From contig CM055113.1 in the NCBI GenBank assembly GCA_029204225.1, forward strand, positions 2,130,081 through 2,194,080: DNA of 64,000 bases, given 5' to 3'. The translations under genes were made by a program, and so were the position numbers. The notes beneath the pieces were generated by a model. The model saw only the letters and a program-made list of their open reading frames with translations. It searched no databases and was not told the origin of the DNA. Positions 34,665-45,061 of this stretch are shown one piece after another (the stretch's first letter is position 1; each line of letters opens with the position of its first letter). The DNA comes from Diphasiastrum complanatum (lineage: Eukaryota > Streptophyta > Lycopodiopsida > Lycopodiales > Lycopodiaceae).

Positions 34665-34724
34665 TTGACCGTAGTCAGTTCTGTTCTAGCACTTAATGGT
34701 AGTTGGCGCATTTGTATATATATT
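34665..34724 (+). promoter_or_regulatory. dirigent promoter: W-box and TATA box
   Basis: TTGACC (34665-34670) is a WRKY-factor W-box core and GTATATATATT (34714-34724) is a TATA box. The box lies about 145 bp before the chosen start codon, giving a leader of roughly 115 nt. W-boxes fit a defence-responsive gene, but one site is weak evidence. Confidence 0.5.
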
Positions 34725-34868
34725 CAGCTGAGCATGAAGTGAATTATTCACAATATTGCAGTGGCTTCTGAATCCTGATCATTGCCGCTACAGACGTAGA
34801 AACCCCAGTTCGCCTGCTAATAAATTCTCTTCACAGTGGAGCTACCCTGATCATTGATGTTTAATAGA

Positions 34869-35438
34869 ATGGCAGCAATCCATGCAAATATTTTCTGGGT
34901 TGCAATACTGATGATGCAACTAAGTGAGTCAGTGTTAACGCCTGCAGAGGCAGCTCATCGACTTCCAAAGAAACAGAAGTATGAATTCTACGTTCAGGTC
35001 GTGAGATCAAACTTTACTTTCAGCAATTCCACAGCTGTCCGTATCTGGGGTAAAGGTGCTCCGGATCCTTCACCGCCTTTTACCTTCGGCGACGCTGTTG
35101 TGTTTGATGATAAGATCACAGAAGGTCCTGATTTCTTTTCCCAAGAGATAGGCAGAATCCATGGCGTCTTCTTTGATGCATGTTATAACAGTACAGGTTG
35201 TCTTAAACTTTTAGTGGTCGGAACTCTGGACTTCACTGCTGGAAAGCTGATTGGCACTATTCCAATTACCTTTTTGGAGGACCTCACCATACCAGTCAGG
35301 ACTTACTCCTTCAGCGGAGGAACGGGCAATTTCCTCCTCGCTCAAGGTTTCGGGGTTGTCACCCCGACTGTCTTAGCAGATGGGTATCTCCGATCCCATA
35401 CGGTCCTTCACATAAATCGCCAGTATAAAACACAATGA
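34869..35438 (+). CDS. dirigent-family protein, secreted
   Basis: Dirigent proteins are extracellular, cofactor-free beta-barrels that steer phenoxy-radical coupling in lignan and related phenolic synthesis; some family members act differently. Here 189 residues form a single exon, the usual size. Residues 1-29 look like a signal peptide (hydrophobic 8-18, small residues before His30). The family blocks follow: VVFDDKITEGPD (77-88), EIGRIHGVFF (93-102), the strands around LVVGTLDFTAG (115-125), and SGGTGNFLLAQGFG (149-162). Sequons at Asn48, Asn53 and Asn107 suggest N-glycosylation; Cys105 and Cys111 may pair. The start at 34869 is preferred (A at -3, G at +4) over an ATG at 34857 in poor context. 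No stop, frameshift or missing block is seen. Subfamily and substrate cannot be told. Confidence 0.93.
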   Translation: MAAIHANIFWVAILMMQLSESVLTPAEAAHRLPKKQKYEFYVQVVRSNFTFSNSTAVRIWGKGAPDPSPPFTFGDAVVFDDKITEGPDFFSQEIGRIHGVFFDACYNSTGCLKLLVVGTLDFTAGKLIGTIPITFLEDLTIPVRTYSFSGGTGNFLLAQGFGVVTPTVLADGYLRSHTVLHINRQYKTQ

Positions 35439-35642
35439 GCTTTTCAGAAATTGATTTTTTTGGAGATAAGCTTTCCATTCGGTTTCCAAAGTGTATAGTG
35501 TATACAAATCTTGACGCATGTGAGGATGTATTCATAATTCATAGTCTTAAGAGCAGTGTACAACTTTACACGCAATGGATGTGATGTATCTTTTTAATTT
35601 ATGTGTACGTAATAGATACTGTGCATATTATGCCCATTTTCA

Positions 35643-35648
35643 AATAAA
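35643..35648 (+). terminator. dirigent poly(A) signal
   Basis: AATAAA stands 205 nt after the stop codon; a T-rich stretch and TGTGTACG-type words precede it, as in plant 3' UTRs. Confidence 0.5.
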
Positions 35649-36440
35649 TTAAAAAGCAGAAAATGCATGCGTTATTTTCAAAGGCAGATTTTGCTTTTTC
35701 TTTTTTACCTGTTTGTGCTCGTCCGTACGATTCCATACAGCTGCCACATGGCACATTTGTGTTGGTCAGTCAAAGTCAAACCTGCTTATTATGCTTCGTA
35801 ACTTTTATGTATGGGGAAAATATCTTTAGTGACCTTTGCACTCTCTAGATTGAGTGTAAAATCATGGCGAGATGATCTTTTTAGTCACGTTTGCACCCGA
35901 TAAAACTTTCCAACCTCGCAATAATTTCATGGTCATTAGCGACTACAAAGGTAGTGTGACAAGATCTTTTGCATCTTTAAAGGTCATACCCTTTTATGAG
36001 TAAACCGTTCCTCCAAAAACTTTTTTTGGGACTTTAGATTTATAATATGCTAAACAACTAAGTGAGATCACTATCAAAGTCTAGACGGTGAAAAAAAAAA
36101 AAAACAAAGAAGAAAAGAGAAGAAAAAACGAAGAAAAATGAAAAAAGACTGATGAGCAAAAGTCAGAAATGTCATCAACTCAGGAAGTAGACAGATCTTT
36201 ATGGAAAAATGACTTAATCATTTTTTGAAAGAGAAAACAATATCAATGAGAAAACACTTTTTGTTTGTCAGAAACGGTAAACAGTATTGGTATCGGTGAG
36301 AAAACAGTATAAATATCAAAAGCAAAAGAAACAAAAGTGGCTAGTAGTAGCATCTTGGGAAATTACTTTCTTGATCAATTTTTGCACAAACCGTGTTAGG
36401 TTCGCCGAGTTTTTAGAAGCAAGATCCTTCTCAGATATAC
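35649..36440 (+). other. no recognised gene
   Basis: AT-rich spacer with an A-rich purine run near 36090-36150. From about 36060 on it begins to resemble the upstream region of family X copy 2 read in reverse. Confidence 0.5.
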
Positions 36441-36909
36441 CCATACTGAGTTGGGCGAACGTTCTTTTCACCAGTTAGTACCTTTTTTTGAGTTAGGCGA
36501 ATGATCAACAATATGCCATTTTGGGAACCTTCGTCGAGCACCTTACTCGCATTTATGATAGCAGTTGGGCGAAGGATCCTCTTGGGCGAAGGTTCATCCT
36601 TTGCCAGACCTAGAAAACGTTTGCCGTATAGGTTCAGAACCTCAAAAACCTTCGCCGAGATTTTTATAGCCTATTTTCATAGTACTGAGAAAGCCTGCAA
36701 ATTTTTGTTCAGAACTGATCAGCCAAACTAGTATTTAGTGTAATGGACCCTCCAAATTCACCTATAAGTTGGCTGAATTCGGTTCATTCCTCACTTGTGC
36801 TAGCGAAGCTCTTGCCAAATTTTCCAGCGACCAAAGCCTTCAAAACTTTCTGTACTGTATTCTGATATACACCCGCATCTATTACTTTTAGTTTTTGATT
36901 TTTTCCATC
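36441..36909 (+). promoter_or_regulatory. conserved region upstream of family X copy 3 with GAANNTTC words
   Basis: Perfect GAANNTTC words lie at 36457-36464, 36525-36532 and 36588-36595, with near-copies (CTTCGCC, AACCTTCG) between. The palindrome GGTTCAGAACC lies near 36631. A decayed TATA (CCTATAAGTT, 36761-36770) sits about 145 bp before the ORF, where copy 2 has CCTATAAAAG. The flanking sequence 36744-36830 matches copy 2 closely. Confidence 0.5.
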
Positions 36910-38205
36910 ATGTCTTGCACATATACGTCTCAGTCGCCGCGTTACACTATCCATCATGATGTCCCATCTGCAACGGATATCATGATCCTGCCTAGCACAA
37001 GCATGGTCACTCAATGGATGACCCTTCTGGAGCCTCTGCTTACTGCAATGGGTATTCATGAGAGAGCCCTCTCAAGGAGAATCAATATGGATTTTATCAC
37101 TCTTGCCTTCAGTACTTGGAAGGAGGAGAAATTCAAGTTTTACATTACTTTCCAGGGAGCCACACACAAGGTGCGTGTGACTGAGGCCGCCCTTGCTGCC
37201 ATAGGGATAACATCTGGTACCCAAGCCTCACCAAACCATAAGCAAGTCAAACAGGCTATTAAGTCTTATATTGACATTACCAATGATCTGCACTGGACTA
37301 ATGATGGCTATCTTCTACAGGCCATTCATTATAGGTCCTGCCATTCAGGCTACTGTTGCTGCTCAGCTCCTCAACAATTTCTTGATGGTTGGCAACCTCA
37401 GGAAAGACCAAATTACTTCCCAGATTCTATATAGGATAGTTGACTCTCATACCAGGATAGCCAAGGCCCCTCTAAAATCATATAACTGAATCAAGACCGT
37501 TTTGGAGAGCTCAAATGATCCATCAAGAGCAATACCAAGCAGCAGTTTGTTGTTGGCCCTTTGTTATCACTCCTAACAGTCTCCCACCTTGAAAATAAAA
37601 TCCATGGCTTTCGTATGGATTTCGTGCTTTCTATCTACAAAGAAGCACCGGCATAGTCATCCCACCAGGCATCCAGCTCACATAGTTGACATCGTCCACG
37701 CAGCCAGATCGTCATTCCTGACTCGCCTTCCGCATCACAACGTTGTACTAGGCAGACGCCTTCAGTTGCGCTTCCACCACCTATTCCCCCTACCTCTGAT
37801 GCTTCCCTCGCCTCTACTACCTCTCAAGGACAGTCTATGACCATTGGGGCTACCATTCCCATCACAGTTGCCTAGGCTGCCTCACCTCCACATAGAGGAG
37901 CTGTTTCCTCCAACGCCCAGTATTTCATGGACATGTTCGATGATTCTGATCCCCTTGGGGTCTCAGAAGTTTTTGTAATGCCCCAAAGCCCTACGCCCTT
38001 TGAACTCCAATTCCTTGGAAGAGGATTCAAACAATTCCATGATACTACTACTGGTGTTGGAGATTCTTTTTCGATAAACCAACAACATCAAATTGAAGTC
38101 ACACCACCCACAATTCGGGTTGGGCAAGCTGTCAAATCACCAAAGCAGTTTGATGCCACAATACCAGAGGGCTATGAAGAAAACAATTTAAGACCTCTGA
38201 AATAG
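36910..38205 (+). pseudogene. family X ORF, copy 3
   Basis: An ATG at 36910 opens about 135 undisturbed codons: MSCTYTSQSPRY, MILPSTSMVTQW, a helix-rich stretch, ATHKVRVTEAALAAIGI. A frameshift near 37318 moves it into NNFLMVGNLRKDQI and RIVDSHTRIAK. A further break precedes VVGPLLSLLTVSHLENKI (near 37550), a Ser/Pro/Arg-rich stretch with VIPDSP, SQGQSMTIGATIPIT (near 37830), QYFMDMFDDSDPL, FVMPQSPTPFE and a tail ending at a TAG near 38203. It is the best preserved copy. The tail differs from copies 1 and 2, which carry a helical and GPSTSKAR tail instead. The N-terminal domain distantly recalls the 'putative plant transposon protein' domain annotated in plant retroelements; this is an impression only. 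Confidence 0.7.
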
Positions 38206-38345
38206 AGGCCGACAAAGAATTGGATAAAATATCTGCATTGGGAGAGTAGCCAGCTTGGAGAGTTACATTTTTTGAGAAAACACCAAAATCTATCAGGAGT
38301 TTTGTGGCCAGCCCTCGTCAATTGCGCGTAGATCCATATTATGTA

Positions 38346-38886
38346 TGTCAGAAATGGTGAACTCCTACAACTTTGCCGCAACACGAACACGAAGCGAAGG
38401 TCGAACGAGAACAATTCGTGAAGGTCAACCTCCCTTGACTCGAAGTACGAACGATTCGTGAATCGTAAACATACCTCCAGGACCGCAAACTGCAAAGGGA
38501 TGCAAAACAAAAAGTTACGAAAAAAACGAAAAGAACGAAAGCAAATGAAAGAAATGAAACAAACGAAAGGGAAATCTTTCGCGCTGCCAGCTGGCAGCTC
38601 AATGGGCTTGGAATCGTAGACTTCACACCCAGGTGAAAACGAGTGGCAACGACAAAGAGTAACTGATTAGTTGATTAGCGTTAACTAGTCTTGTGATTTC
38701 TGCGTTTAGCCATTTTAAAAACTCCACATTGTGGAGATATAAACTATCCTTTCTGGATCTAAAAGAAAGAAGAGAATAGACAGAATTTATGTAAGAGACC
38801 GAACGAGACACTGACGATCTCACTCTGAAATTAAACTGATAATACAGTCGTTCTGTTTTCGTGTATCTCCTTGTCTTGTGTTTCTC
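38346..38886 (+). repeat. copia C-family LTR, third copy, truncated
   Basis: It begins TGTCAGAAATGGTGAACTCC like the 18852 copy and follows it to about 38886, losing the last part before a gypsy gag begins. It keeps two TTCGTGAA words (38415-38422 and 38455-38462) that are lost in the other copies. Confidence 0.8.
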
Positions 38887-38889
38887 ACA

Positions 38890-39535
38890 ACCCAAGGATT
38901 GGAAATTGTTATTTCCATTATACTTGACCAACAAAGCTTGAGATTGGTATGATAATGTTGAAGCTTTTGAAATCCATTTTATTGATTTGTGGGATACATT
39001 GGTAAAAGCATTCTTGGATGAGTTTTCACCCAGGATGAATACAACGATTGCTTGTTACCATTTGGTAACCATCAGACAATGTGGAGATGAGTCTGTGGGA
39101 AGATATTCTCATAGATCTAATCGGTTTGGGCAAAAGCACATATCTATCTATGCGCTTCCAATTGAATTTATATTGGATTGCTTCATAAGTGGATTGCAAA
39201 CAGAGACGCAAGTCCATGTGAGACACGGGCATCCGACTAGTTTGGATTATGCAATTGGAATTGCATCCCAACACGAAAATGCTCTGATTGATACTCGTAT
39301 ATCCACATTCTATACTAACCACAACCAATCTAGAAACAATCAGTTCCTAGTTGAGTCAAGCTTGGGACCAAATGTGAAATTAGGAGTGGATTATTTCCAT
39401 TGTCAGAGACATCAAGTCCATTGTGTGATATCGAAAGACCATAATTTGACTGAAGGGTTGGATGCTAACACTCGACTTGAAGATGATTGGGAATGGAAGC
39501 CAAGAGCAAAACATAAGTCTTGACCTAGGAGTTCA
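38890..39535 (+). pseudogene. gypsy gag fragment
   Basis: The plus frame reads a retrotransposon gag core: DWYDNVEAFEIHF, a WDTLVKAFLDEFSP block, a QCGDESVGRYSHRSNRF block and FILDCFISGLQTE. These correspond to the typical A..WY..L, W..L...F...F, R......E.V..Y..R and F..GL patterns of Ty3/gypsy gag. The tail has FHCQRHQVHCVI, perhaps a broken zinc knuckle. The frame 38987-39523 is open. Its start is cut by the truncated copia C LTR. No pol follows. Confidence 0.75.
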
Positions 39536-40238
39536 TCCCGCCTCTAAGGTCGGAAGAAAGTGACCAACCCCGAACGCTACCAGTAGTATAACTTACTACT
39601 TTACCCAGCCAGTAATTCCACAACATGAGGTAACCAACATTCTATTGGCCGGTCCAAAGGAGTAATTTGTTGCTGCTTATCTTGAAGACATGTTGATGTA
39701 TGGCTTTTGGGTCAGCCTAGGATGCTATTGACTGATCCATTGGTCTTTGTGTAACCAGAAATGCTGAGTTCGAAGAATGGGGACCATTCTTTACCCGTGA
39801 AGGTCGCCACTATTTGCGGGGAAAAAGACCCCTTTTTCAGGTTGTTTTTGAAGGAAAATCATCGCCGCGCGCTATTACACCAATGGGGAACTGCTCAAAA
39901 CTGACGCGTAAATGGCCCATTATGGCCGGGTGCACTTTTATTGAAACTCTGTCTATTTCTTAATTTATGCTAGTATTTATTTAAGAGGCCTATGCCCCTA
40001 GTTCCCGGGTTTGTCGGGGCTAGGAGGTGCCAGTTCATCTTAGAAACTAGTTAAATGGCAATTTTATTCACCGTAGGCCACTTTAGTGATTTAAAACCAA
40101 ATTTGGGGCTCAGCCCTTAAGTTTGGGCAAAGCCCCTTGGTGCCCATTCATGAAGAGGTGCACCTCTTTGGGCCTCAGCCCTCTCTAGCATTAGTAGGGG
40201 CCAGCTTCTATGTAGCAGCATCCATTGTTCATTGTTCA

Positions 40239-40242
<4 letters not shown>
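39536..40242 (+). other. no recognised gene; LTR-like sequence
   Basis: The stretch has short GC-rich phrases such as TTCCCGGGTTTGTCGGGGC and GGGGCTCAGCCCTTAAG and leads into the AG run. It may be an LTR, but no termini or PBS are visible. Confidence 0.35.

Positions 40243-40302
<60 letters not shown>
40243..40302 (+). repeat. (AG)n microsatellite, about 30 units
   Basis: An uninterrupted AG dinucleotide run; the open frames across it (Arg-Glu or Leu-Ser repeats) are artefacts. Confidence 0.98.
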
Positions 40303-40304
<2 letters not shown>

Positions 40305-42289
40305 TTGTGTGGAGAAGCTTGGAGAGAAATGGAAGGAGTAGATGCTGTTTTGCTTGGTGCCTCCCATCTCCTCCACTTCCAATTTGTGCTCAATCCCATA
40401 GAGACTGCCGGGTGCCTTCCACTCTAAACTTTGTTCATTTTCATTGTTATTGATTTGCTTCTTATTCTTTAGCATTGTGTTTTCACCATTTCATTGTGGA
40501 TTCAGATTTGGTATTATTTGTCTTTGCTGCCTTTAACCCTGTGTTTGCAGGACATTGTGAGAATTGTACTTGTATATCTTTCCTATCTCTGACATTTGCT
40601 TGCAGGCTTGTGAAAAAGTTGGAAGCTTTGTTGTCTCATTGGCAAGGATTTTAGCCTGAAAGATTGATCCTTTATTGTTATCTACTTGTTAGTAGTATTG
40701 TCATTTCTGTGTCTGCTTGAATTTGGATTGTTTACAAGCATTAACAATTTATATGGAGAGACCTCTTTGAAAGTATTCATGAGCTCTGTGCATTGCTGTC
40801 CAGGGGGGTAGAGTATTGGCAGGTTCTTTCAATCATATCTGTCTCGGACTCTGTCCATTGTTGGGGTTAGCAAACCTGTAGAAGCCCTGTCAAACTGTGT
40901 GTGTGAAGCAGATCATAAGCCATTCTGAAACTTGGAAATCGTTGGTTTCTCAGCCTGCTTTATTTCTCAGTAGGTTGCCCTTTCTTCTGACCTGTGGCCT
41001 ATTCTGTGCTTGTCCGCTCCCCTCCTACCAGCGACCCTTGCTGCCAACGGATTTATCTGTGACTGCATCCCAACCTATTTCACATCCTTTTCCTTCCTAC
41101 GACCATTGAGGCCCTTGCTCTGTTTGCGGTTTTGCTCCCAACAGTCCTTACCTCTGCCACCTGCCTATTCCCTGCCCTGCGGCCTGTCTAGAGCCACGGC
41201 TGCCCAATCCTTATTCCTGTCTACGTGGAAGAGTCCTCACCTGATTAGCAGCCCACTCTTCGGACCGCGATCTGATAGCTGTGAAGGGTGCCACTGTGGT
41301 ATGCTGCTCCTTCTTACAGTTGTTGTGAACAGGCAGTTCTCGAAAGAGTTAAGTCTATCACTAGTCCTACCTCTGCTTGAAATCCACCTTGAAGACAAGT
41401 CCTGGAAGTCGTTGATGGCTGCTTTGAACGACTGTCATTACTAGAAACATCAGCCTGCTCTGAGTGACGGATTTATGACTGAAGGGCCTGTGTGAAAGGT
41501 CTACCCACTGTTGTGTTCAGAAGAACCGTATCAAAAACCCTAAAGAAGCACCGTAATCCGCAGTGTGAATTATTCCACACAAGTCATGTGAGGGGTCAAT
41601 GAGGCATACCTACTTTGAGTCATTCTGAATCTCTGTTCCATTCACTTTTACAAGCTTGTATCTCCAATGTAAAGTGTAATGGAAGGTATTGCCTTGATAT
41701 GCTTACCTTTCTTGAAGGTATTATCTTTTAGTTTTCTATAAGCCCTGAACGGAAGTTCTTTAAGACTCCCTAAGGCCTAAGAGCTGAAGCTTTGTCAATC
41801 ACTTGCAAGCGATGAGGTGTGTCTCATTCCATTTCCTTCTCTTGGAAGATTATGATCACAAGGAGAACTGTCTTGCTGCCTAAGCACCCGTCAAGCTATG
41901 AAGCCTCTAAATGTGAGTGTTGTCACTAGTACAGGTTTCCTTGTCAATCAGCCATACTAGCCCCAAACACTTGTTAAGTTCTTGCTGAACCTCTGAGCAA
42001 GTGAATATAGTGTTGTTCTACTCTTAACCATTGTTAGATTCTTGCTCATAAGTTGACTCCATAGCCCAATTGAGGAAAGGAGCCAGTTTGACTGTTTGCT
42101 GCATCCAAAAGGGAGTTCAGCGTCTATAGTATCTTCTTGCTACTTTAACATATTTGGTGAGGACTGATAAGTAGAAGTATGGCTTTTTATAGTGAAATGG
42201 TTCTTGTCCATTTCAAAGTTCCTTAGGCTATCTGAAAATTGTCGGTAGACCGTTAGTAATTTGCCTTGACGATTGCTCATTGTAAACTT
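40303..42289 (+). other. no recognised gene
   Basis: Nearly 2 kb of moderately GC-balanced sequence. Open frames at 40897-41109 and 41010-41444 overlap in different frames and have no family signature. Some of this may be decayed copia pol upstream of the scrap at 42290, but no motif can be read. Confidence 0.4.
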
Positions 42290-42402
42290 CGACATGTGTC
42301 TTCATCGAGTTGGTTAGCTGATTTGTCCACTAAATCCTTGTCGAAGAATTCATTTGTTAAGCTAAGATCTTTACTTGGAGTAATTGGTAAGTGTATCATA
42401 GT
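42290..42402 (+). pseudogene. copia RNase H C-terminal scrap
   Basis: The frame reads RHVSSSSWLADLSTKSLSKN followed by SFVKLRSLLGVIG, the closing block of copia polyproteins (consensus like ADIFTKPL...F..LR..LGV). About 37 codons, then a short purine-rich stretch. No LTR is recognised after it. Confidence 0.6.
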
Positions 42403-43552
42403 TTCCAAAGCTAGATTTGAGGAGTGAAAAATTGCCAAAATTGGCAAATCTAGCTTAATTATGCAAAGGAAATATGTATATTGGTGGGGTCACGTGTGAA
42501 TCTACTCAAGAATAGGTCTATCATGCTCATAGGATTGGTCAAGTCTTTTTGTTGATGATTCCTACATTATAGGACCAAATCCTTGAATTGATGGAGTAGG
42601 TTGATCAACTAGCCAACAACATGGCAAAACTCAAGGGCTAGGCTAGAATGGCAAATTAGGGCAAAAGTGCTCAATCATTTTCATTATTACATGCTGGATT
42701 TTCAACTAGCTCGAAATTGGGAAGAGCTTTTCTATGTACTATCACCTCTCCATAGTTATGCCTTACAAAAGTTTTGAGAGCTAAGTGGCTATCTCGACTT
42801 CTACCACTATGTACTTTGTTTCTTTTTGGATATAAATGAAATCTAAGTGTTCTAAGTTTTATTTGTTTTCCATAAGCCGTACTGGAGGTCATACCACACG
42901 TGTGGGGGATGGATCTTGATAATGAAAAAAAAGTTATGATTGCTCTTCCTTGATGTGTGTTGAATTGCCAATCTAGATCTTGATTTTTGATGTCTAGTTT
43001 GCATTCAATAGCTAATCAATCAACCAATCTCTCTTGTGAGTCATTGTTAGGCTTATTTAAGTTCCTATTGTACTTTGACAACTAACACACTCGTTGATAG
43101 AATATTTTTGTAAACAAACTAAGGTATTTCATATATTGTTTTTTGTTACTAGGTGCAATGGAGACTGCCTTGAAATAGTAGCAATCCTGCTCCCTTGAAA
43201 TTATGCTTTTTGGAAGGGAGGCTTGTTGTAAGCTGAAGCTTCTTAGAGAAAATAGTAGAGTCCAATGACATGTCATTTTCAAATTTGAATGCTATCATTG
43301 AAGTCAATGTTAAATTCACATCCATGGTCCCCTTGACAAGCCAAAATAACATCAAGGAAAATGATTAGTATACCCTCGAAGAGTCAATGTCAGCACAATA
43401 TTTAGTTATCGCTACAGACACACACTTTAACGACATCAACACTAATACCCCATTCTCATTTGATACGCAAAAAGAAAATTAAATAAAAAAAAAACTAGTG
43501 CAAGGGTCTCACTGTCATCTCTTGACTTAGATATTTCAGATGAGAAAAGCCA
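42403..43552 (+). other. no recognised gene
   Basis: AT-rich spacer. The short palindrome GCCAAAATTGGC occurs near 42433. Open frames at 42671-42892 and 43082-43355 carry no motif. Confidence 0.4.
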
Positions 43553-43700
43553 ATGACTTTACATCTGTTTATACTTTTTTAGATTCCTCTACAAGCTCAT
43601 GTTGCAATTTTTCTTGAGTGGGATCAAGTACCTTATGGAGAAATGTCATGAAATTTATACTCAGGTTGTACATTACTAGTATGTGTTTCAAATCAAATTA
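43553..43700 (+). repeat. 148-bp segment repeated at 46610-46757
   Basis: Nearly identical to 46610-46757, from TGACTTTACATCTGTTTATA to a TTTCAAATCAAATTA end. In the first place it leads into the copia gag block, in the second into gypsy E. Confidence 0.85.
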
Positions 43701-43708
43701 GCTTTTGC

Positions 43709-44460
43709 CATTATTACAACTCAGGCAGACAATATGTTACATATTGATCATAGCATTAGGCCAATTAGCCATTATAGCTGCAAAAATATTAAGATGTATG
43801 GCATCATTTCGAAGTGATGGTTCAATCACAACATAATGGATTGTTCTCAATTCTGGTGAAGACACTACATAAGTAATTGTTGTCAATTCTCGTGGTACTA
43901 GATTATAGGTTTATGATTATGCATGCTAGACATCCCAAAATTTATTACAATTTAAAACTAATTGGTCATGAAACTAGGTATCAATGATGAAAATCGTTTT
44001 TTATTACTATCAAGTTACACGTGAAAAAATGTTAGAATTTATAATTAAATACATTTTACAAATTGTTTTAATTTTTTTTTTCAAATTCTAGTTATTATTC
44101 TACTTCTAAAATTGACTTAACAAAGTGAAATGGTCATGTTGGACTTAATTCAGTCTGAATTGGAGGTCATAATCACTTTCACTAGAAGTTGTATAGACTT
44201 TAATGTATTTATGCAGACTTTGTGTTTATAATCACTCAATATTTCAGGTGATGTGTGATGTGGCTCCTGAGTTCACAACTATGTTGGTGTCACAGTTAGC
44301 TTCTATTTCTTCAATCATTAGTAAGCCTTTTCCTTGTCATCTTCTTGCATTGAAGATTATGCAACATTGGCCTTGTTCTTTTTAGACTCGGCTTTACGAT
44401 TAAACCAACATTCATGGGCTGAATGGCTCTTTTTCTTTAAATAGAAGCTATATAAGGCAT
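43709..44460 (+). repeat. segment duplicated at 55738-56460
   Basis: Nearly identical over about 720 bp to 55738-56460, including the copia gag/protease fragment at its right end. The copies part at about 44460. Confidence 0.9.
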
Positions 44461-44566
44461 AATCATCACAATATTGAATTTGTGCATGTTGTTGTTGTTT
44501 CTTCATAGGAATTTGCCATTGCTCGCAAAGAATTGATATACCGGACTGAAGGTGGCTTCTTTTCAA
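44240..44566 (-). pseudogene. copia gag end and protease start
   Basis: Minus-strand reading gives a decayed zinc knuckle (KKKSHSAHECWFNRKAESKK) like copia C gag, then a frameshifted linker, then IVVNSGATSHIT near 44265. This is the copia protease motif with the catalytic Asp changed to Asn (DSG to NSG). The same stretch exists at about 56235-56460. Confidence 0.75.
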
Positions 44567-44788
44567 ACTTTAAAAGGGATCAATCCATGTCCAACTTTTT
44601 CCATGAGTTGGACATAGAGAACAACGTAGACTATTTCAAATCTCTATGACACCCATACAAGCATGACTTCTAGATGATTGAATAAAATACCAATGTATTC
44701 AATCAGCACTACCTTAGATTTATAAATTTATTCACTATTCTTGTCATATAATATGATGTGCTCTCATTCATGCATTTGAATGTTCTTG

Positions 44789-45058
44789 TTAGCTCTTCTC
44801 CACGACATAAACACCACTCAAGATGATATTATCCACATAGATTGGTAAAATGGTAAAATCATTTCCAGCAAAACTATAATAAAGTGAATGATTGTACTCG
44901 CTCATAACAAAGCTTTGAGAGAGTAATAATGTGTTAAGCTTAGCATACCAACTCCTTGGTGCTTGTTGAAGACCATACAAACTCTTTTGTAGAAGACACA
45001 CATGATTTGGCTTTGTAGATGAAATGTAGCTCTTGAGTTGCTGCATGTACACTTCCAA
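44789..45058 (-). pseudogene. copia reverse transcriptase fragment
   Basis: A 90-codon open frame reads [47 protein letters not shown] and IYVDNIILSG. It is the middle of copia RT, with the YVDD catalytic box changed to YVDN. It is cut off at 45058 exactly where an LTR-like repeat begins. Confidence 0.85.
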
Positions 45059-45061
45059 GTG

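Noticed and set aside
34857-34868. Earlier in-frame ATG for the dirigent protein
   Set aside because: Context is weak (T at -3) and it would add four residues before a better-placed ATG; not excluded but less likely.
40232-40475. Arg-Glu and Leu-Ser repeat proteins
   Set aside because: They are translations of the (AG)n microsatellite on the two strands.
41010-41444. 144-codon Leu/Ser/Pro-rich frame
   Set aside because: Low-information composition, no motif, and an overlapping frame of similar quality; not supported as a gene.
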